63,100 nucleotides of DNA from an uncultured Eubacteriales bacterium (GCA_949743655.1 CATJUP010000111.1:1-63100), one strand, 5' to 3'. Positions 1 through 11,241 are shown, counted from the stretch's first letter. Notes: a model not told the origin generated them from the sequence alone. Numbers and translations are program-made.

Positions 1-88
1 AGCTAAAATAGCTTTGCTGATAATACTTTTACAATAGTTAAAAGTTAAAGTTCTTTCGCTTCCTTTCTTTCAAGAAAGGAAGGAAAGT

Positions 89-1867
89 TTAATTTTTTTG
101 AGCGTTTATTTTATTATTAAGTTCTTCAAGTTCCTCCCAGCGCTCCATTTTTTGAGTTAAGTTTTGTTCAATTTCTTCTTTTTGTTTTGTAAGTTCGGTA
201 AGTTTTTCAAAATCTGTTGAGTTTTTTAAAATAAGGCTGTCGATTTCTGATAATTTTTCCTCAAGAGCTGATATGTCAAACTCTATAGTCTCATATTCTT
301 TTTGTTCTTTATATGTGAATTTTAGCTTTTTTTCGTGAGTAGGTTTATATGATGAGGTTTTTGTATCTGTTTTTGTTTTTGCTTCTTTTTCTTTTGGTTT
401 GTTTAATAAGTAATCGCTGTAACTGCCCTCATATTGTTTTATACGTCCGTCATTTTCAAAAGCAAATATTCTGTTTACTGTTCTGTCCAAAAAATATCTG
501 TCGTGTGATACAGCTATTACAACGCCATCAAATAGTTCTATAAATTCCTCAAGTATAGACATTGTTGTAATATCTAAATCGTTTGTTGGCTCATCAAGTA
601 TAAGTACATTTGGCTCGGTCATAAGCACTTTTAAAAGGCTTAAACGGCGCTTTTCGCCGCCAGAGAGCCTTTTAATTTGCGTATATTGTAATTCTGAATT
701 AAAAAGGAATTTTTCAAGCATTTGGCTTGCAGATATTGTTCCATCAGGAGTTTTTACATATTCCGCAGTGTTGCGTATATAGTCTATAACGGTTTGATCC
801 AAATTTTGAATTAGATTTAATTCTTGGTGGTAATATCCTATTTTTACAGTTTGACCTATTTTTACAGTACCAAAATCAGGTTTTTCAATTTTGGCTATTA
901 TTTTTACCATTGTTGTTTTTCCACAGCCATTTTTTCCTATAAATCCTACTCGGTCGCCTTTTGTGAATATATATGAGAAATTGTCAAAAAGTTTTTTATT
1001 GCCATAACTTTTTGATATTGAATCGATTTCTATTATTGTTTTGCCAAGCCGTGATGAAACAGAGGTTATATCAACTTTTTCATCTGCTTTAAAATATTCT
1101 CTTGACTTGAGTTGTTCATATCTTTGTATACGCGCTTTTTGTTTTGTAGAGCGGGCTCGAGCGCCTCTTTGAAGCCACTCAAGCTCGTTGCGAAGTATTG
1201 ACTTTATTTTTCTGTCGGTTGAAATTTCCATTTCCTCACGCTCAGTTTTTAGCTGTATAAAACCTGAGTAATTTGTGTTGTATCTGTATATAGAGCCGTG
1301 ATTAATTTCTATAATACTGTTTGTTACTCTGTCAAGAAAATATCTGTCATGAGTTACCATTACAATAGCACCTTTAAAATTTTTGAGATAGTTTTCAAGG
1401 TATTCAACCATTTCGCTGTCTATGTGGTTTGTGGGTTCGTCTAATATAAGAAGATTAGCGGGAGAGACAATAGCTGCCACAAGACATACACGCTTTTTTT
1501 GACCGCCGGAAAGCTGTGATATATTGTCGTTACTGTTAAGCCCAAAACGAGTTATTAAAGATTTTGCTTGTGTTTGTATATCCCATGTATGGGCTTTATT
1601 GTTTTCTGTAACATAGTCAAGTACGGTTTTGTCTTTGTCAAAAACAGGGTGCTGCGGTACATAACTTATTATTGTATTGTTTGCCAAAGTAACTTTACCG
1701 CTTTGAGGTGTCTCTAAACCAGAAAGTATTTTTAATAATGTTGATTTTCCAGTGCCGTTAATTCCCACTATACCTATTTTATCGTTATTATCTATAAAAA
1801 TAGAAATATTATTAAGAAGTTTTTTTTCTGTAAAAGATATTGTTATGTTTTCGGCTGATAATATCAA
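89..1867 (-). CDS. ABC-F family ATP-binding protein (Uup-like, two NBDs plus C-terminal coiled coil)
   Basis: 592 aa; two Walker A (GINGTGKST, GKNGCGKTT), two LSGGQ/LSGGE signatures, two LILDEPTN Walker B, C-terminal charged coiled coil. Confidence 0.93.
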   Translation of the reverse strand: MILSAENITISFTEKKLLNNISIFIDNNDKIGIVGINGTGKSTLLKILSGLETPQSGKVTLANNTIISYVPQHPVFDKDKTVLDYVTENNKAHTWDIQTQAKSLITRFGLNSNDNISQLSGGQKKRVCLVAAIVSPANLLILDEPTNHIDSEMVEYLENYLKNFKGAIVMVTHDRYFLDRVTNSIIEINHGSIYRYNTNYSGFIQLKTEREEMEISTDRKIKSILRNELEWLQRGARARSTKQKARIQRYEQLKSREYFKADEKVDITSVSSRLGKTIIEIDSISKSYGNKKLFDNFSYIFTKGDRVGFIGKNGCGKTTMVKIIAKIEKPDFGTVKIGQTVKIGYYHQELNLIQNLDQTVIDYIRNTAEYVKTPDGTISASQMLEKFLFNSELQYTQIKRLSGGEKRRLSLLKVLMTEPNVLILDEPTNDLDITTMSILEEFIELFDGVVIAVSHDRYFLDRTVNRIFAFENDGRIKQYEGSYSDYLLNKPKEKEAKTKTDTKTSSYKPTHEKKLKFTYKEQKEYETIEFDISALEEKLSEIDSLILKNSTDFEKLTELTKQKEEIEQNLTQKMERWEELEELNNKINAQKN

Positions 1868-2224
1868 TTCGATTTCACGTCCTTAAAAATTTATATTAAT
1901 AAATATATTAAAATAAAAAACAAAAGTCAATAACACATAAAATACTATTTATGTTTTTAATGATTAAAAATATTTATAATTGTTTATTTTAATATGGCTT
2001 TATACAAAACATATGTTAAACTATGTGAAAGGCTTTGTATATAGATTAAATTAATAATAAATAGGTTAGAATAATAAAAATAACGGCAAGCATAAAAAAT
2101 AAGTTTTAGCACGAAAATATTATGTTTTTTATATTAAGTTTAGTAAAATTTATTGCGGCACGCGTTTTTATCTGATAAACTATGTAAATGACGTTATGAT
2201 ATGGTTGATTATGAGGTGATATAG

Positions 2225-4822
2225 ATGGGTTTATTAGAAAAGATTTTTGGAAATTACAGTGAGAAAGAAATTAAGAAAATTACCCCAATAGTGGATAAAA
2301 TTGAGTCTTATAAAGATGAATACGCAGCTCTTTCGGATGAGGTTTTGAGGGCTAAAACTGACGAGTTTAAACAAAGATACCAAAATGGTGAAAGTTTAGA
2401 CTCAATACTTCCTGAGGCTTTTGCTACTGTAAGAGAGGCAGCTTTTAGAACATTAGGCTACAGACATTTTAGAGTACAGCTTATAGGCGGTGTGGTACTT
2501 AATCAGGGACGTATAGCCGAAATGAAAACAGGAGAGGGAAAAACTCTTGTGGCCACACTTCCAGCGTATCTTAATGCGCTTGCCGGTGAAGGCGTGCATG
2601 TAGTAACCGTAAATGATTATCTTGCTAAACGTGACTCGGAGTGGATGGGTCAAGTGCATAAATTTTTGGGGCTCTCTGTAGGTGTTATACTTAACAGCAT
2701 GAATAACCTTGAGAGAAAATTAAATTATAACTGTGATATAACTTATGGCACAAACAATGAGTTTGGATTTGATTATCTTCGTGACAACATGGTAGTTAAA
2801 AAGGAACACATGGTTCAAAGAGGTCTTAATTTTGCCATAATTGACGAGGTTGACTCAGTACTTATAGACGAAGCCAGGACACCGCTTATTATATCTGGAA
2901 GCGGAGATGAAAGTACAGCTCTTTATAAAGCCGCTCAATATTTTGTTGAAACACTTAAAAAAGGAAAAATATTAAATGAGGAAGAAGCTCTCAATCCTAT
3001 GATTAAAGAAGAACTTATAGAAGAGGGCGACTTTGTTGTTGATGAGAAAATGAAAACGGTATCACTCACACAACAAGGTGTTGAAAAGGCTGAAAGATAC
3101 TTTAATCTCGAAAATCTTTCGGACCCTGAGAATATAGAAAAACTTCATCATATAAATAATGCTCTTAAAGCCAATTATCAAATGGCGGCAGATAAAGACT
3201 ATGTTGTAAAAGATGAAGAAATACTTATTGTTGATGAGTTTACAGGACGTATTATGCCAGGAAGAAGATACTCTGACGGACTTCATCAGGCTATAGAGGC
3301 TAAAGAAGGAGTAAAAGTTAACAAAGAAAGTAAAACTTTAGCTACAATAACGTTCCAAAACTTCTTTAACAAATATTCTAAAAAATCCGGCATGACAGGA
3401 ACAGCCCAAACAGAAGAGGCGGAGTTTAGAAATATATACAATATGGATGTTGTTCAAGTGCCAACTAATCTTCCAGTGGCAAGAAAAGACCTTAATGATG
3501 TTGTTTACAAAACCGAAGCGGCTAAATTTAGAGCTGTTGTAAAAGACATTGAACAAACACATGAGAAGGGTCAGCCCGTGCTTGTAGGAACAATATCAAT
3601 AGAAAAATCCGAAAAACTAAGTTCTTTACTTAAAAAAGAGGGAATACCGCATCAGGTGCTTAATGCTAAATATCACGAAAAAGAAGCGGAAATTGTATCA
3701 CTTGCCGGACAAATGGGCGCTGTTACAATAGCTACAAACATGGCAGGACGTGGTACTGACATTAAACTTGGAGACGGTGTAAAAGAAATAGGCGGACTTA
3801 AAATAATAGGCACAGAACGCCATGAATCAAGGCGTATAGATAACCAGTTGAGAGGACGTGCCGGAAGACAGGGAGACCCTGGAGAGTCAAAGTTTTATAT
3901 ATCGCTTGAGGACGACCTTATGAGGCTTTTTGGCGGTGAGAAAACAAGCAGAATAGTAGATGCTTTAGGTCTTGAAGAAGATGACCCTATAGAAAACGCT
4001 ATGTTAGGCAAAGCCATAGAAAACGCGCAGAAAAAAGTTGAGGGAAATAACTTTGCCACACGTAAACATTTGCTTGAGTACGACCAAGTTATGAATGAGC
4101 AAAGAGAAACTATATACAGTGAGAGAAAAAGAGTGCTTTATGGAGAGAATTTGCGTGATAGTGTTATAAACATGATTAAGAACATAACCGAAAACGCTGT
4201 TGAAAAGCATATAGGTGACAACAATTATCCAGAAGAGTGGAATATGAACGCTCTTAATGAGTATGTAATTAATATTATACCTATTGAACCTGTAACAATA
4301 TCTCAGGATGATATAAAAACAATTACAAAAGAAAAACTTTCTGAAATTATATTTGAGAGAGGAAAGGCTTTTTATGAGGCTAAAGAAGAAGAAATTAACG
4401 CTACTACCGAACCTGAAGAAACAGAAGAACGTATGCGTGGTCTTGAAAGATATATAATGCTTAGGGTAATAGACATGAAGTGGACGGGACATATAGACGA
4501 TATGGACCAAATGAGACAAGGAATAGGTTTGCACGCTTATGCCCAAAGAGACCCTCTTATTGAGTATAAATATGTAAGTTTTGATATGTTTGAAGAACTT
4601 AATATGAATATTCAAATTGAAACTGTAAGAGCTCTTACACATATAAAAGTTATAAGACAGCCTGTTGAGATAAAAGAAAAAGAAAGACAGATGTTTACAA
4701 ATAAAGATGACTCGGTTAAAAAGGAGCCTAAAAAGAACACTGATAAAAAAGTAGGAAGAAATGACCCTTGCCCTTGCGGAAGCGGAAAGAAATATAAACA
4801 CTGTTGCGGCAAAAATTTATAA
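2225..4822 (+). CDS. secA: Preprotein translocase ATPase SecA
   Basis: 865 aa; [53 protein letters not shown]-terminal SEC-C zinc motif [13 protein letters not shown]. Confidence 0.98.
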   Translation: MGLLEKIFGNYSEKEIKKITPIVDKIESYKDEYAALSDEVLRAKTDEFKQRYQNGESLDSILPEAFATVREAAFRTLGYRHFRVQLIGGVVLNQGRIAEMKTGEGKTLVATLPAYLNALAGEGVHVVTVNDYLAKRDSEWMGQVHKFLGLSVGVILNSMNNLERKLNYNCDITYGTNNEFGFDYLRDNMVVKKEHMVQRGLNFAIIDEVDSVLIDEARTPLIISGSGDESTALYKAAQYFVETLKKGKILNEEEALNPMIKEELIEEGDFVVDEKMKTVSLTQQGVEKAERYFNLENLSDPENIEKLHHINNALKANYQMAADKDYVVKDEEILIVDEFTGRIMPGRRYSDGLHQAIEAKEGVKVNKESKTLATITFQNFFNKYSKKSGMTGTAQTEEAEFRNIYNMDVVQVPTNLPVARKDLNDVVYKTEAAKFRAVVKDIEQTHEKGQPVLVGTISIEKSEKLSSLLKKEGIPHQVLNAKYHEKEAEIVSLAGQMGAVTIATNMAGRGTDIKLGDGVKEIGGLKIIGTERHESRRIDNQLRGRAGRQGDPGESKFYISLEDDLMRLFGGEKTSRIVDALGLEEDDPIENAMLGKAIENAQKKVEGNNFATRKHLLEYDQVMNEQRETIYSERKRVLYGENLRDSVINMIKNITENAVEKHIGDNNYPEEWNMNALNEYVINIIPIEPVTISQDDIKTITKEKLSEIIFERGKAFYEAKEEEINATTEPEETEERMRGLERYIMLRVIDMKWTGHIDDMDQMRQGIGLHAYAQRDPLIEYKYVSFDMFEELNMNIQIETVRALTHIKVIRQPVEIKEKERQMFTNKDDSVKKEPKKNTDKKVGRNDPCPCGSGKKYKHCCGKNL

Positions 4823-4831
4823 TTTTTTGCA

Positions 4832-4861
4832 AATACTTTTATAAATTTTTATAAAAGTATT
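4832..4861. repeat. Perfect inverted repeat (14-bp arms, 2-bp centre) overlapping a TTGACA -35-like box upstream of prfB
   Basis: aatacttttataaa-tt-tttataaaagtatt; TTGACA at 4860-4865. Confidence 0.7.
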
Positions 4862-4997
4862 GACAACAATACTAAATTTGATATTGTATATACAGCTTTT
4901 GTATAAAAACTTTATTTTATTGGATATGGGTTTAAAAAACATTGATAAAAAAATTAAACTAAACCCAATGTGTTAAATTTTTAAGGAGTTGATAAAA

Positions 4998-6102
4998 ATG
5001 TTTGAGCTTGACCAGATAAGCGGAGAGCTTTCGGCTTATAACGAAAAATTAGAGGAAATGGGGAATTTACTTTGACGTCGCTGGACTTAAAGAAAAGGTA
5101 AGAGAACTTGAGGAAATAGCGGCTGACCCGGATTTTTGGAATGACATGGAAAAGAGTAAAAAAATACTCAAAGAAACAGCGGCTATTAAAGCCAAAGTTG
5201 AGGGTTTTGAAAATATAGTAACTAAATTTGAGGACATAAATACTCTTATAGAAATGGGCAACGAAGAAGACGATTATGAAATACTAAATGAGGTTAAAGA
5301 GCTTAAAGCCGAGTTTTTACAGGAATATGACAATCTAAAAATAAGTACTTTGCTTGATGGCGAGTATGACAAAGAAGACGCTATTGTCACTCTTCACGCT
5401 GGTGAGGGAGGAACAGAGGCGTGTGACTGGGTAAGTATGCTTTTTAGAATGTATACAAGATGGGCTGAAAAAAGAGGTTTTAAAACCGAAACGCTTGATT
5501 ATCTTGAAGGCGATGAGGCAGGAATAAAATCTGTAACTTTCCAAATTACAGGAGAGAATGTTTATGGCTATCTTAAAAGCGAAAAAGGCGTACACAGACT
5601 TGTTAGAGTTTCACCTTTTGACTCGGCGGGAAGAAGACATACTTCTTTTGCCTCATGTGATGTTATGCCAGAACTTGAGGATGATGTAAGCATAGAGGTT
5701 AGTCCTGATGATATAAGAGTTGACACTTACCGCTCAAGCGGCGCGGGAGGACAGCACATAAACAAAACATCGTCAGCTATACGTATTACGCATTTTCCTA
5801 CTGGTATTGTTGTACAGTGCCAAAATGAGAGAAGTCAGCACAGCAACAAAGATACAGCTATGAAAATGCTCAAAGCTAAACTTTTAGAGCTTAAAATTGA
5901 AGAGCAAATGAAAAAATTAGCTGATATAAGAGGTGTTCAACAGGAAATAGGCTGGGGCAGTCAAATAAGAAGTTATGTTTTTATGCCATATACACTTGTA
6001 AAAGATAACCGTACAGGTGAAGAAACCGGAAATGTGCAGTCTGTTATGGATGGCAACATAGACAATTTTATAAATGCTTATTTAAGCTGGCTGCATAATT
6101 AA
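4998..6102 (+). CDS. prfB: Peptide chain release factor 2, expressed by +1 programmed frameshift at the in-frame UGA (5073-5075)
   Basis: SD aaggag, ATG 4998, 25 codons to CTT TGA C (5070-5076), then frame +1 reads DVAGLKEKVRELEEIAADPDFWND... into the 5146 ORF; GGQ motif (SSGAGGQHINKTSSAIRITHFPTG). Confidence 0.96.
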
Positions 6103-6114
6103 GAGAGATAAGAA

Positions 6115-7083
6115 ATGAAAGAAATTAAAATAAGCTGTAAAGAAAAAGAACAAAGACTTGACAAATTTCTTTTTAGATATTTTAATAGAGCTCAAAAGTC
6201 TTTTATATACAAAATGCTTAGAAAAAAAAGAATTAAGCTAAATGGTAAAAGAGCTGAAGGAAATGAGATATTAAATGAGAATGACATTTTAAGCGTGTAT
6301 TTTTCAGAAGAGACAATTAACTCTTTATCAGAAACAAAAAAAATAAATGAGGCGCAAAGACATTTTGGTATAGTTTATGAGGATGACGATATTTTGGTTG
6401 TTGATAAACCAGCCGGAGTTTTAACTCATCCAAATAAAGCTGAAAATAAAAACACACTTGTTGACCAAATTATATATTATTTATACCAAAAAGGTGAGTA
6501 TAACCCTAATGATAAGGCGGCTTTTACACCAGCAGTTTGTAATAGACTTGACACAAACACTGGCGGTATAGTTATGGCGGGAAAAAATATTGTGTTTGCC
6601 CAAGCATTAAATAAAGCCATAGCCCAAAGAAAAATACGTAAGTTTTATATAACTATGGTACATGGTGAGGTTAGAGAAAAAAAAGAGTTCTTTGGCTATC
6701 ATATAAAAGACGAAAATACAAACAGCGTAAAAATACTTAAAAAGCAAATTGAGGGAGCAGAAAAAGTATTTACAAATATAAAGCCTATAAGTGTAAAAAA
6801 TGGTTTTTCGCTTTTGGAAGTAGAGCTTATAACCGGAAAAACACATCAAATAAGGGCTCATTTAAAATCTATGGGCTATCAAGTTGTTGGTGACAGAAAA
6901 TATGGTGACGAGCGTGTAAACAGAATAGTACGTGAAAAGTATGGTCTTAACAATCAGTTTTTATACGCTAACCGCATAGTTTTTGACCAAAATGAGGGTG
7001 TGTTAAATTATATGTATAAAAAGGAGCTTAAAGTAAAACTTCCTAACAATATTGATATTGTGAGAAAAGCGTATTTTGAGTAA
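6115..7083 (+). CDS. RluA family 23S rRNA pseudouridine synthase with N-terminal S4 domain
   Basis: RLDKFLFRYF S4-like start; catalytic CNRLDTNTGG; KTHQIRAHL. Confidence 0.92.
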   Translation: MKEIKISCKEKEQRLDKFLFRYFNRAQKSFIYKMLRKKRIKLNGKRAEGNEILNENDILSVYFSEETINSLSETKKINEAQRHFGIVYEDDDILVVDKPAGVLTHPNKAENKNTLVDQIIYYLYQKGEYNPNDKAAFTPAVCNRLDTNTGGIVMAGKNIVFAQALNKAIAQRKIRKFYITMVHGEVREKKEFFGYHIKDENTNSVKILKKQIEGAEKVFTNIKPISVKNGFSLLEVELITGKTHQIRAHLKSMGYQVVGDRKYGDERVNRIVREKYGLNNQFLYANRIVFDQNEGVLNYMYKKELKVKLPNNIDIVRKAYFE

Positions 7084-7161
7084 AAAATATATAAAAGAGT
7101 TAATTTCACATAAGATTATTTGTACAAAGAGTTACATCTGTTATGGAATGGAGGAATACAA

Positions 7162-7899
7162 ATGAAAGCTATATTACTTGTAGCCGGATATGCCACAAGG
7201 CTTTATCCACTTACAATTAATACGCCTAAAGCGCTTTTGCCAGTTAATGGTAAAGCTATAGCTGATTATATAGTTGACCAGATAGAAACTATAGATGATA
7301 TAGATGAGATTTATGTTATAACAAACCATAAATTTGTGGAACAGTTTGAAAAATGGGCTGAAGAACATAATTCATCAAAGCCAATATCCATAATTGATGA
7401 CAAAACCGAGAGCGAAGAAACAAGGCGCGGGGCTATAGGTGACATATTATACACAATAAAAGAAAAAAATATTGACGATGATGTTATGATAATTGCCGGC
7501 GACAATCTTTTTACTTATAATTTGGCGGAGTATTATAGGTTTTTTAAACAAAAGAACAGCGACTGTGTGTGTGTAAAAGTATTTAATAATAAAGAAATGC
7601 TTAAACAGTTTGGTGTGGCGCTTTTAGATAATGACTCTAAAGTAATTGATGTTGAAGAAAAACCCGAAAACCCAAAGTCAAACAATGTGGTTTATGCAAC
7701 ATATATATACAAAAGGGAAACCGTACCGTTGTTTGAAAAATATATTGAGGAGGGTAATAAACCTGACGCACCAGGAAATTTTGTTGTTTGGCTTTACAAC
7801 AAAAAAAATGTATACGCTTATGAGTTTAAAGAGGAGTGTTATGATATAGGAACTCCTGAAAGTTACAAAATGGTTTGCGATATTTTTGAGAAAAAATAA
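7162..7899 (+). CDS. Sugar-phosphate nucleotidyltransferase (NTP_transferase family)
   Basis: ATG at 7162 preceded by ggagg; MKAILLVAGYATRLYPLTINTPKALLPVNGKAI; the ORF extension to 7120 lacks an RBS. Confidence 0.9.
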   Translation: MKAILLVAGYATRLYPLTINTPKALLPVNGKAIADYIVDQIETIDDIDEIYVITNHKFVEQFEKWAEEHNSSKPISIIDDKTESEETRRGAIGDILYTIKEKNIDDDVMIIAGDNLFTYNLAEYYRFFKQKNSDCVCVKVFNNKEMLKQFGVALLDNDSKVIDVEEKPENPKSNNVVYATYIYKRETVPLFEKYIEEGNKPDAPGNFVVWLYNKKNVYAYEFKEECYDIGTPESYKMVCDIFEKK

Positions 7900-7911
7900 A
7901 ATATTATTTAT

Positions 7912-7950
7912 AAAAAGCCTTTATGTTTTGATATATAAGGGCTTTTTATT
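7912..7950 (+). terminator. Intrinsic terminator
   Basis: aaaaagcctttat / ataagggcttttt stem (one G-U) with T tract. Confidence 0.8.
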
Positions 7951-8061
7951 TTACAAAAAATTTTATTTTGAGTGAAAAATACTTGTTATTATGTTTTTAA
8001 AGTTTTATTATATATATAAATAAAAAAATGAAGATTTTATATAAAAAAGGAGATTTTTGTA

Positions 8062-8865
8062 ATGAGAAAATTGATTGTATTATGTTTTTTTACTGTGTTT
8101 ATTGCTGCGTCAACAGCTTATGCAGGACAAAACCCATATAATCAAAATGTAGTTTGTCCTGTTATTACTTATCACGATATTACAGAGGACACTGCCAATG
8201 TAACAGAGTGGAAAATAAGTTGTGATAAATTTGAAAATGATGTAAAAACACTTATAGCAAATGGGTATACACCTATATTTACAAGCGATTTATATAATTT
8301 TTTAAATAATTGTGAAAACAGTGATAATTTTCCAGAAAAACCAATTATAATACAATTTGATGATGGATATACATCTTTTTATGAAATGGTGTTTCCTATA
8401 CTACATAAATATAATATAAAAGCGGAAGTTTACATAATAACTGATTACACACAAAATTTACCTACTTATCATTGTGGAAGTAAATTTTTAGGTTGGGAAC
8501 AGTTAAAATTAATGGAGGATTCAGGGCTTGTATATGTGGGACTTCATGGAAAAAATCATGAGCCAGCAATAAACTCATCAGAGGAAGAAATGGTTAAAAA
8601 CTTTAATTTAGCATGGGATGTTATTGATGAGAATTTAGGAAAGCATGAACGTTTTTATGTATATCCAAATGGTCTGTTTACAGCTAAAACTTTAAAGGCG
8701 TTTCAAGAGGCAGGTGCTAATACACAGTTTATATGGGTTTGGAATTTATCAAGTTTGGTAAAGCCATATAATGTTTGGACAAGAGCGCATATTGGACCAA
8801 ATACTGATGTAACTACTGCTATATCAGAATATAATAAATTACTCAATATAAATATTAAAAAATAA
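8062..8865 (+). CDS. Secreted polysaccharide deacetylase (NodB-type)
   Basis: Signal peptide; IIIQFDDGYTSFYEMVFPIL; HGKNHE metal-binding motif. Confidence 0.88.
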   Translation: MRKLIVLCFFTVFIAASTAYAGQNPYNQNVVCPVITYHDITEDTANVTEWKISCDKFENDVKTLIANGYTPIFTSDLYNFLNNCENSDNFPEKPIIIQFDDGYTSFYEMVFPILHKYNIKAEVYIITDYTQNLPTYHCGSKFLGWEQLKLMEDSGLVYVGLHGKNHEPAINSSEEEMVKNFNLAWDVIDENLGKHERFYVYPNGLFTAKTLKAFQEAGANTQFIWVWNLSSLVKPYNVWTRAHIGPNTDVTTAISEYNKLLNINIKK

Positions 8866-8875
8866 GTTATAAGTT

Positions 8876-8901
8876 AAAAACCGCTGTTTAAAGCGGTTTT
8901 T
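8876..8901. terminator. Bidirectional intrinsic terminator between convergent genes
   Basis: aaaaaccgct gtttaa agcggttttt. Confidence 0.85.
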
Positions 8902-8919
8902 GTTGTATAATAAAAAATA

Positions 8920-9831
8920 CTACCGCAACAAAAAGAAATCTAAAAATGGCTTTATTTCTTCGGAAAAGCCGCTTATTTGTGGAGTTAATACTTTTGACTT
9001 ATATGTTATTACCTGAACATATTGAGTTAAATTAAAATCTGGAAGCTCAAGAATTTTTATATTACCATTGTTTATGTGCTGGCTTACAGTGTAAAATGGC
9101 AGTACAGATAAATAGTTGCCAGTTTCAACCAATTTTCTTGCCATTTCTGTACTTTGTAATTTTAAAAATACTTTTGGCTCAATATTGTTGTATGACAGCC
9201 AGTTGTGGAAAAGTATATTATATGAGGCTCTATCTTCCATAAGTATAAATTCCTCTTTAGCTATATCGCTAACACTAATATTTTCTTTTAGACCTAAACC
9301 TTTGTATTTGTTTGATATTAGAGATATTTGGCATGGCTGAGAGTATAAACAGTTCCAATTTGATTTTTCTGCTTGATTATATATGAGACAAGCTATATCT
9401 AATTGCCCATTTTTTAGGGCTTCTAAAAGCAATGTGGCGTCATCAAGTCTAAGTTCAACATTTACATTAGGAAAACGAGAGTGATATTTTTCGATTGTAT
9501 TTTTAAAAAGAATTTCAAATATAGAATAAGTCATTCCAACTTTTAATGTGCCGCATAAACTTTCATCGGTTCTTTTTAAGTTTTGCATTTTTAAAGCTGT
9601 AGAAACAATTTGGTGTGCATAAGGAAGTAGTTCTTGACCATAATGAGTTAAAGTTATGTGTCTTCCTATTCTGTCAAATAAAGGAACACCAAGTTCAGTT
9701 TCAAGCTGCTGGATTTGCATGCTTATGTTAGACTGGGAGTAACCAAGTATAAGAGCCGACTGTGTAAAATTTTTTGTAGTGGCAACTTGCAAAAACGCTG
9801 ATAAATTTCTTATTTCCATATTCAATATCAT
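8920..9831 (-). CDS. LysR family transcriptional regulator
   Basis: 303 aa; N-terminal wHTH NLSAFLQVATTKNFTQSALILGYSQSNISMQIQQLETELGVPLFDR. Confidence 0.94.
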   Translation of the reverse strand: MILNMEIRNLSAFLQVATTKNFTQSALILGYSQSNISMQIQQLETELGVPLFDRIGRHITLTHYGQELLPYAHQIVSTALKMQNLKRTDESLCGTLKVGMTYSIFEILFKNTIEKYHSRFPNVNVELRLDDATLLLEALKNGQLDIACLIYNQAEKSNWNCLYSQPCQISLISNKYKGLGLKENISVSDIAKEEFILMEDRASYNILFHNWLSYNNIEPKVFLKLQSTEMARKLVETGNYLSVLPFYTVSQHINNGNIKILELPDFNLTQYVQVITYKSKVLTPQISGFSEEIKPFLDFFLLR

Positions 9832-9893
9832 CCATTTCCAAATTACATTTTAATTTATAATAAACTAAAAATAATTTTTTTTCAATCAATAAT

Positions 9894-9919
9894 TTTGTTC
9901 GTTTAATATTTTGAACAAA
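9894..9919. promoter_or_regulatory. Candidate LysR-type operator dyad in divergent promoter region
   Basis: tttgttc-N12-gaacaaa, nested in an outer atcaataat/attattgat pair. Confidence 0.55.
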
Positions 9920-10045
9920 TTTATAATTAATATTATTGATAGAAAAAATAAAAACTATTAATTTTACATATTAAAATTGTTGATGTATAATTTAGAAAAA
10001 TACATGTTTGAAACATAAGTTTTGTATCAAAATAGGAGGAGTTTT

Positions 10046-11224
10046 ATAAAATATAATGTAAAAGCTCAAACTAAGGCTATACATGCTGGAGCAAGAAAAG
10101 ATGACGCGTTTGGGGCTATTAACGAGCCTATATATATGACTTCCAATTATAGAATACCGACAGACGGTTCACCTGTTGATTGGAGCGGTATTAACAGCAA
10201 TATTTATGCAAGAAACAGAAATATAAATCAAGCGGTTCTTCAGGATAAACTGTGTGCTCTTTCTGGTGCTGAGGACTGCGCTGTTTTTAGTAGTGGTGTG
10301 GCGGCGCTTGCTGCTGTTTTTATGATGTTTGTTAAAACGGGAGAACATGCTATTGTTTCGGAAGTATGTTACAGTGCCACAAATATTTTGTTTAGAAAAA
10401 TTCTTCCGGAAAATTACAATATTCAAGTGACATTTGTGGACTCTACAGACACAGAGGCTGTACGTAAAGCTATTAGACCAAACACAAAACTTGTACATAT
10501 CGAAACGCCAGGCAACCCAACTACAGGAATTAGCAACATTGAAGAAATATCAAATATGACTCATAATAATGGAGCGCTTCTTTCTGTAGATGCTACATTT
10601 GCTGGACCTATTAGTATATATCCTTTAAAAAGAGGCGCTGACATAGAAATACATAGCATGACAAAATATATAAATGGTCATGGAGATGCCCTTGGAGGCT
10701 GTGTAATGGGAAACAAAGAAATTATTGAATTAATAAAAGAAAACGCCATGGTAAATTTTGGAGGCGTATTAAGTCCATTTAATGCATGGCTTATAAATAG
10801 GGGGCTTACCACACTTCCTATAAGAATGAAACAGCACAGTGCCGTTGCACTTAAATTGGCGGAATATATTGAAAAAAGTCCTGCTACAAGATTTATATGG
10901 TATCCAGGTTTAAAAAGTCACCCTCAGCACGAGCTTGCTAAAGAATATATGTGTGGAGAATATTCTGGAATGCTCGCTTTTGACATTAAAGGCGATGAGA
11001 AAACTCATACTAAATTTTTAAATTCACTGGAACTTGTTACTCACGCTGTTTCACTTGGTGATATAGAAAGTTTAATTGTTTATTATGATAAAAACAGCGA
11101 CAAACTTCCGCATTATCCTGATATTTATAAAGAGGGATTTTTTAGATTAAGTGTAGGTCTTGAGGATGCTGAGGACTTAATAGCGGATTTTGAGCAGGCG
11201 TTTAAAAAATGCGGACTTATATAA
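10046..11224 (+). CDS. Cys/Met metabolism PLP-dependent enzyme (methionine gamma-lyase/cystathionine lyase-like); apparent ATA start
   Basis: PLP lysine in SMTKYINGHGD; AGGAGG at 10034-10039, 6 nt before ATA; the only other listed start, TTG 10022, has no RBS. Confidence 0.85.
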   Translation: MKYNVKAQTKAIHAGARKDDAFGAINEPIYMTSNYRIPTDGSPVDWSGINSNIYARNRNINQAVLQDKLCALSGAEDCAVFSSGVAALAAVFMMFVKTGEHAIVSEVCYSATNILFRKILPENYNIQVTFVDSTDTEAVRKAIRPNTKLVHIETPGNPTTGISNIEEISNMTHNNGALLSVDATFAGPISIYPLKRGADIEIHSMTKYINGHGDALGGCVMGNKEIIELIKENAMVNFGGVLSPFNAWLINRGLTTLPIRMKQHSAVALKLAEYIEKSPATRFIWYPGLKSHPQHELAKEYMCGEYSGMLAFDIKGDEKTHTKFLNSLELVTHAVSLGDIESLIVYYDKNSDKLPHYPDIYKEGFFRLSVGLEDAEDLIADFEQAFKKCGLI

Positions 11225-11241
11225 AATAAAATTAAGACAAT

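Noticed and set aside
59-82. Perfect hairpin cttcctttctt-tc-aagaaaggaag near the left edge
   Set aside because: Downstream of the ABC-F gene on the minus strand but lacks a clear U tract; may be a weak terminator, not enough to call.
4004-4801. 265-aa minus-strand ORF antisense to secA
   Set aside because: Fully inside secA, composition (F/I/Y/S-rich) is that of an antisense reading frame, no RBS or family resemblance.
5146-5148. ORF-caller start of prfB at 5146
   Set aside because: Internal Met; the true gene starts at 4998 and uses the UGA frameshift.
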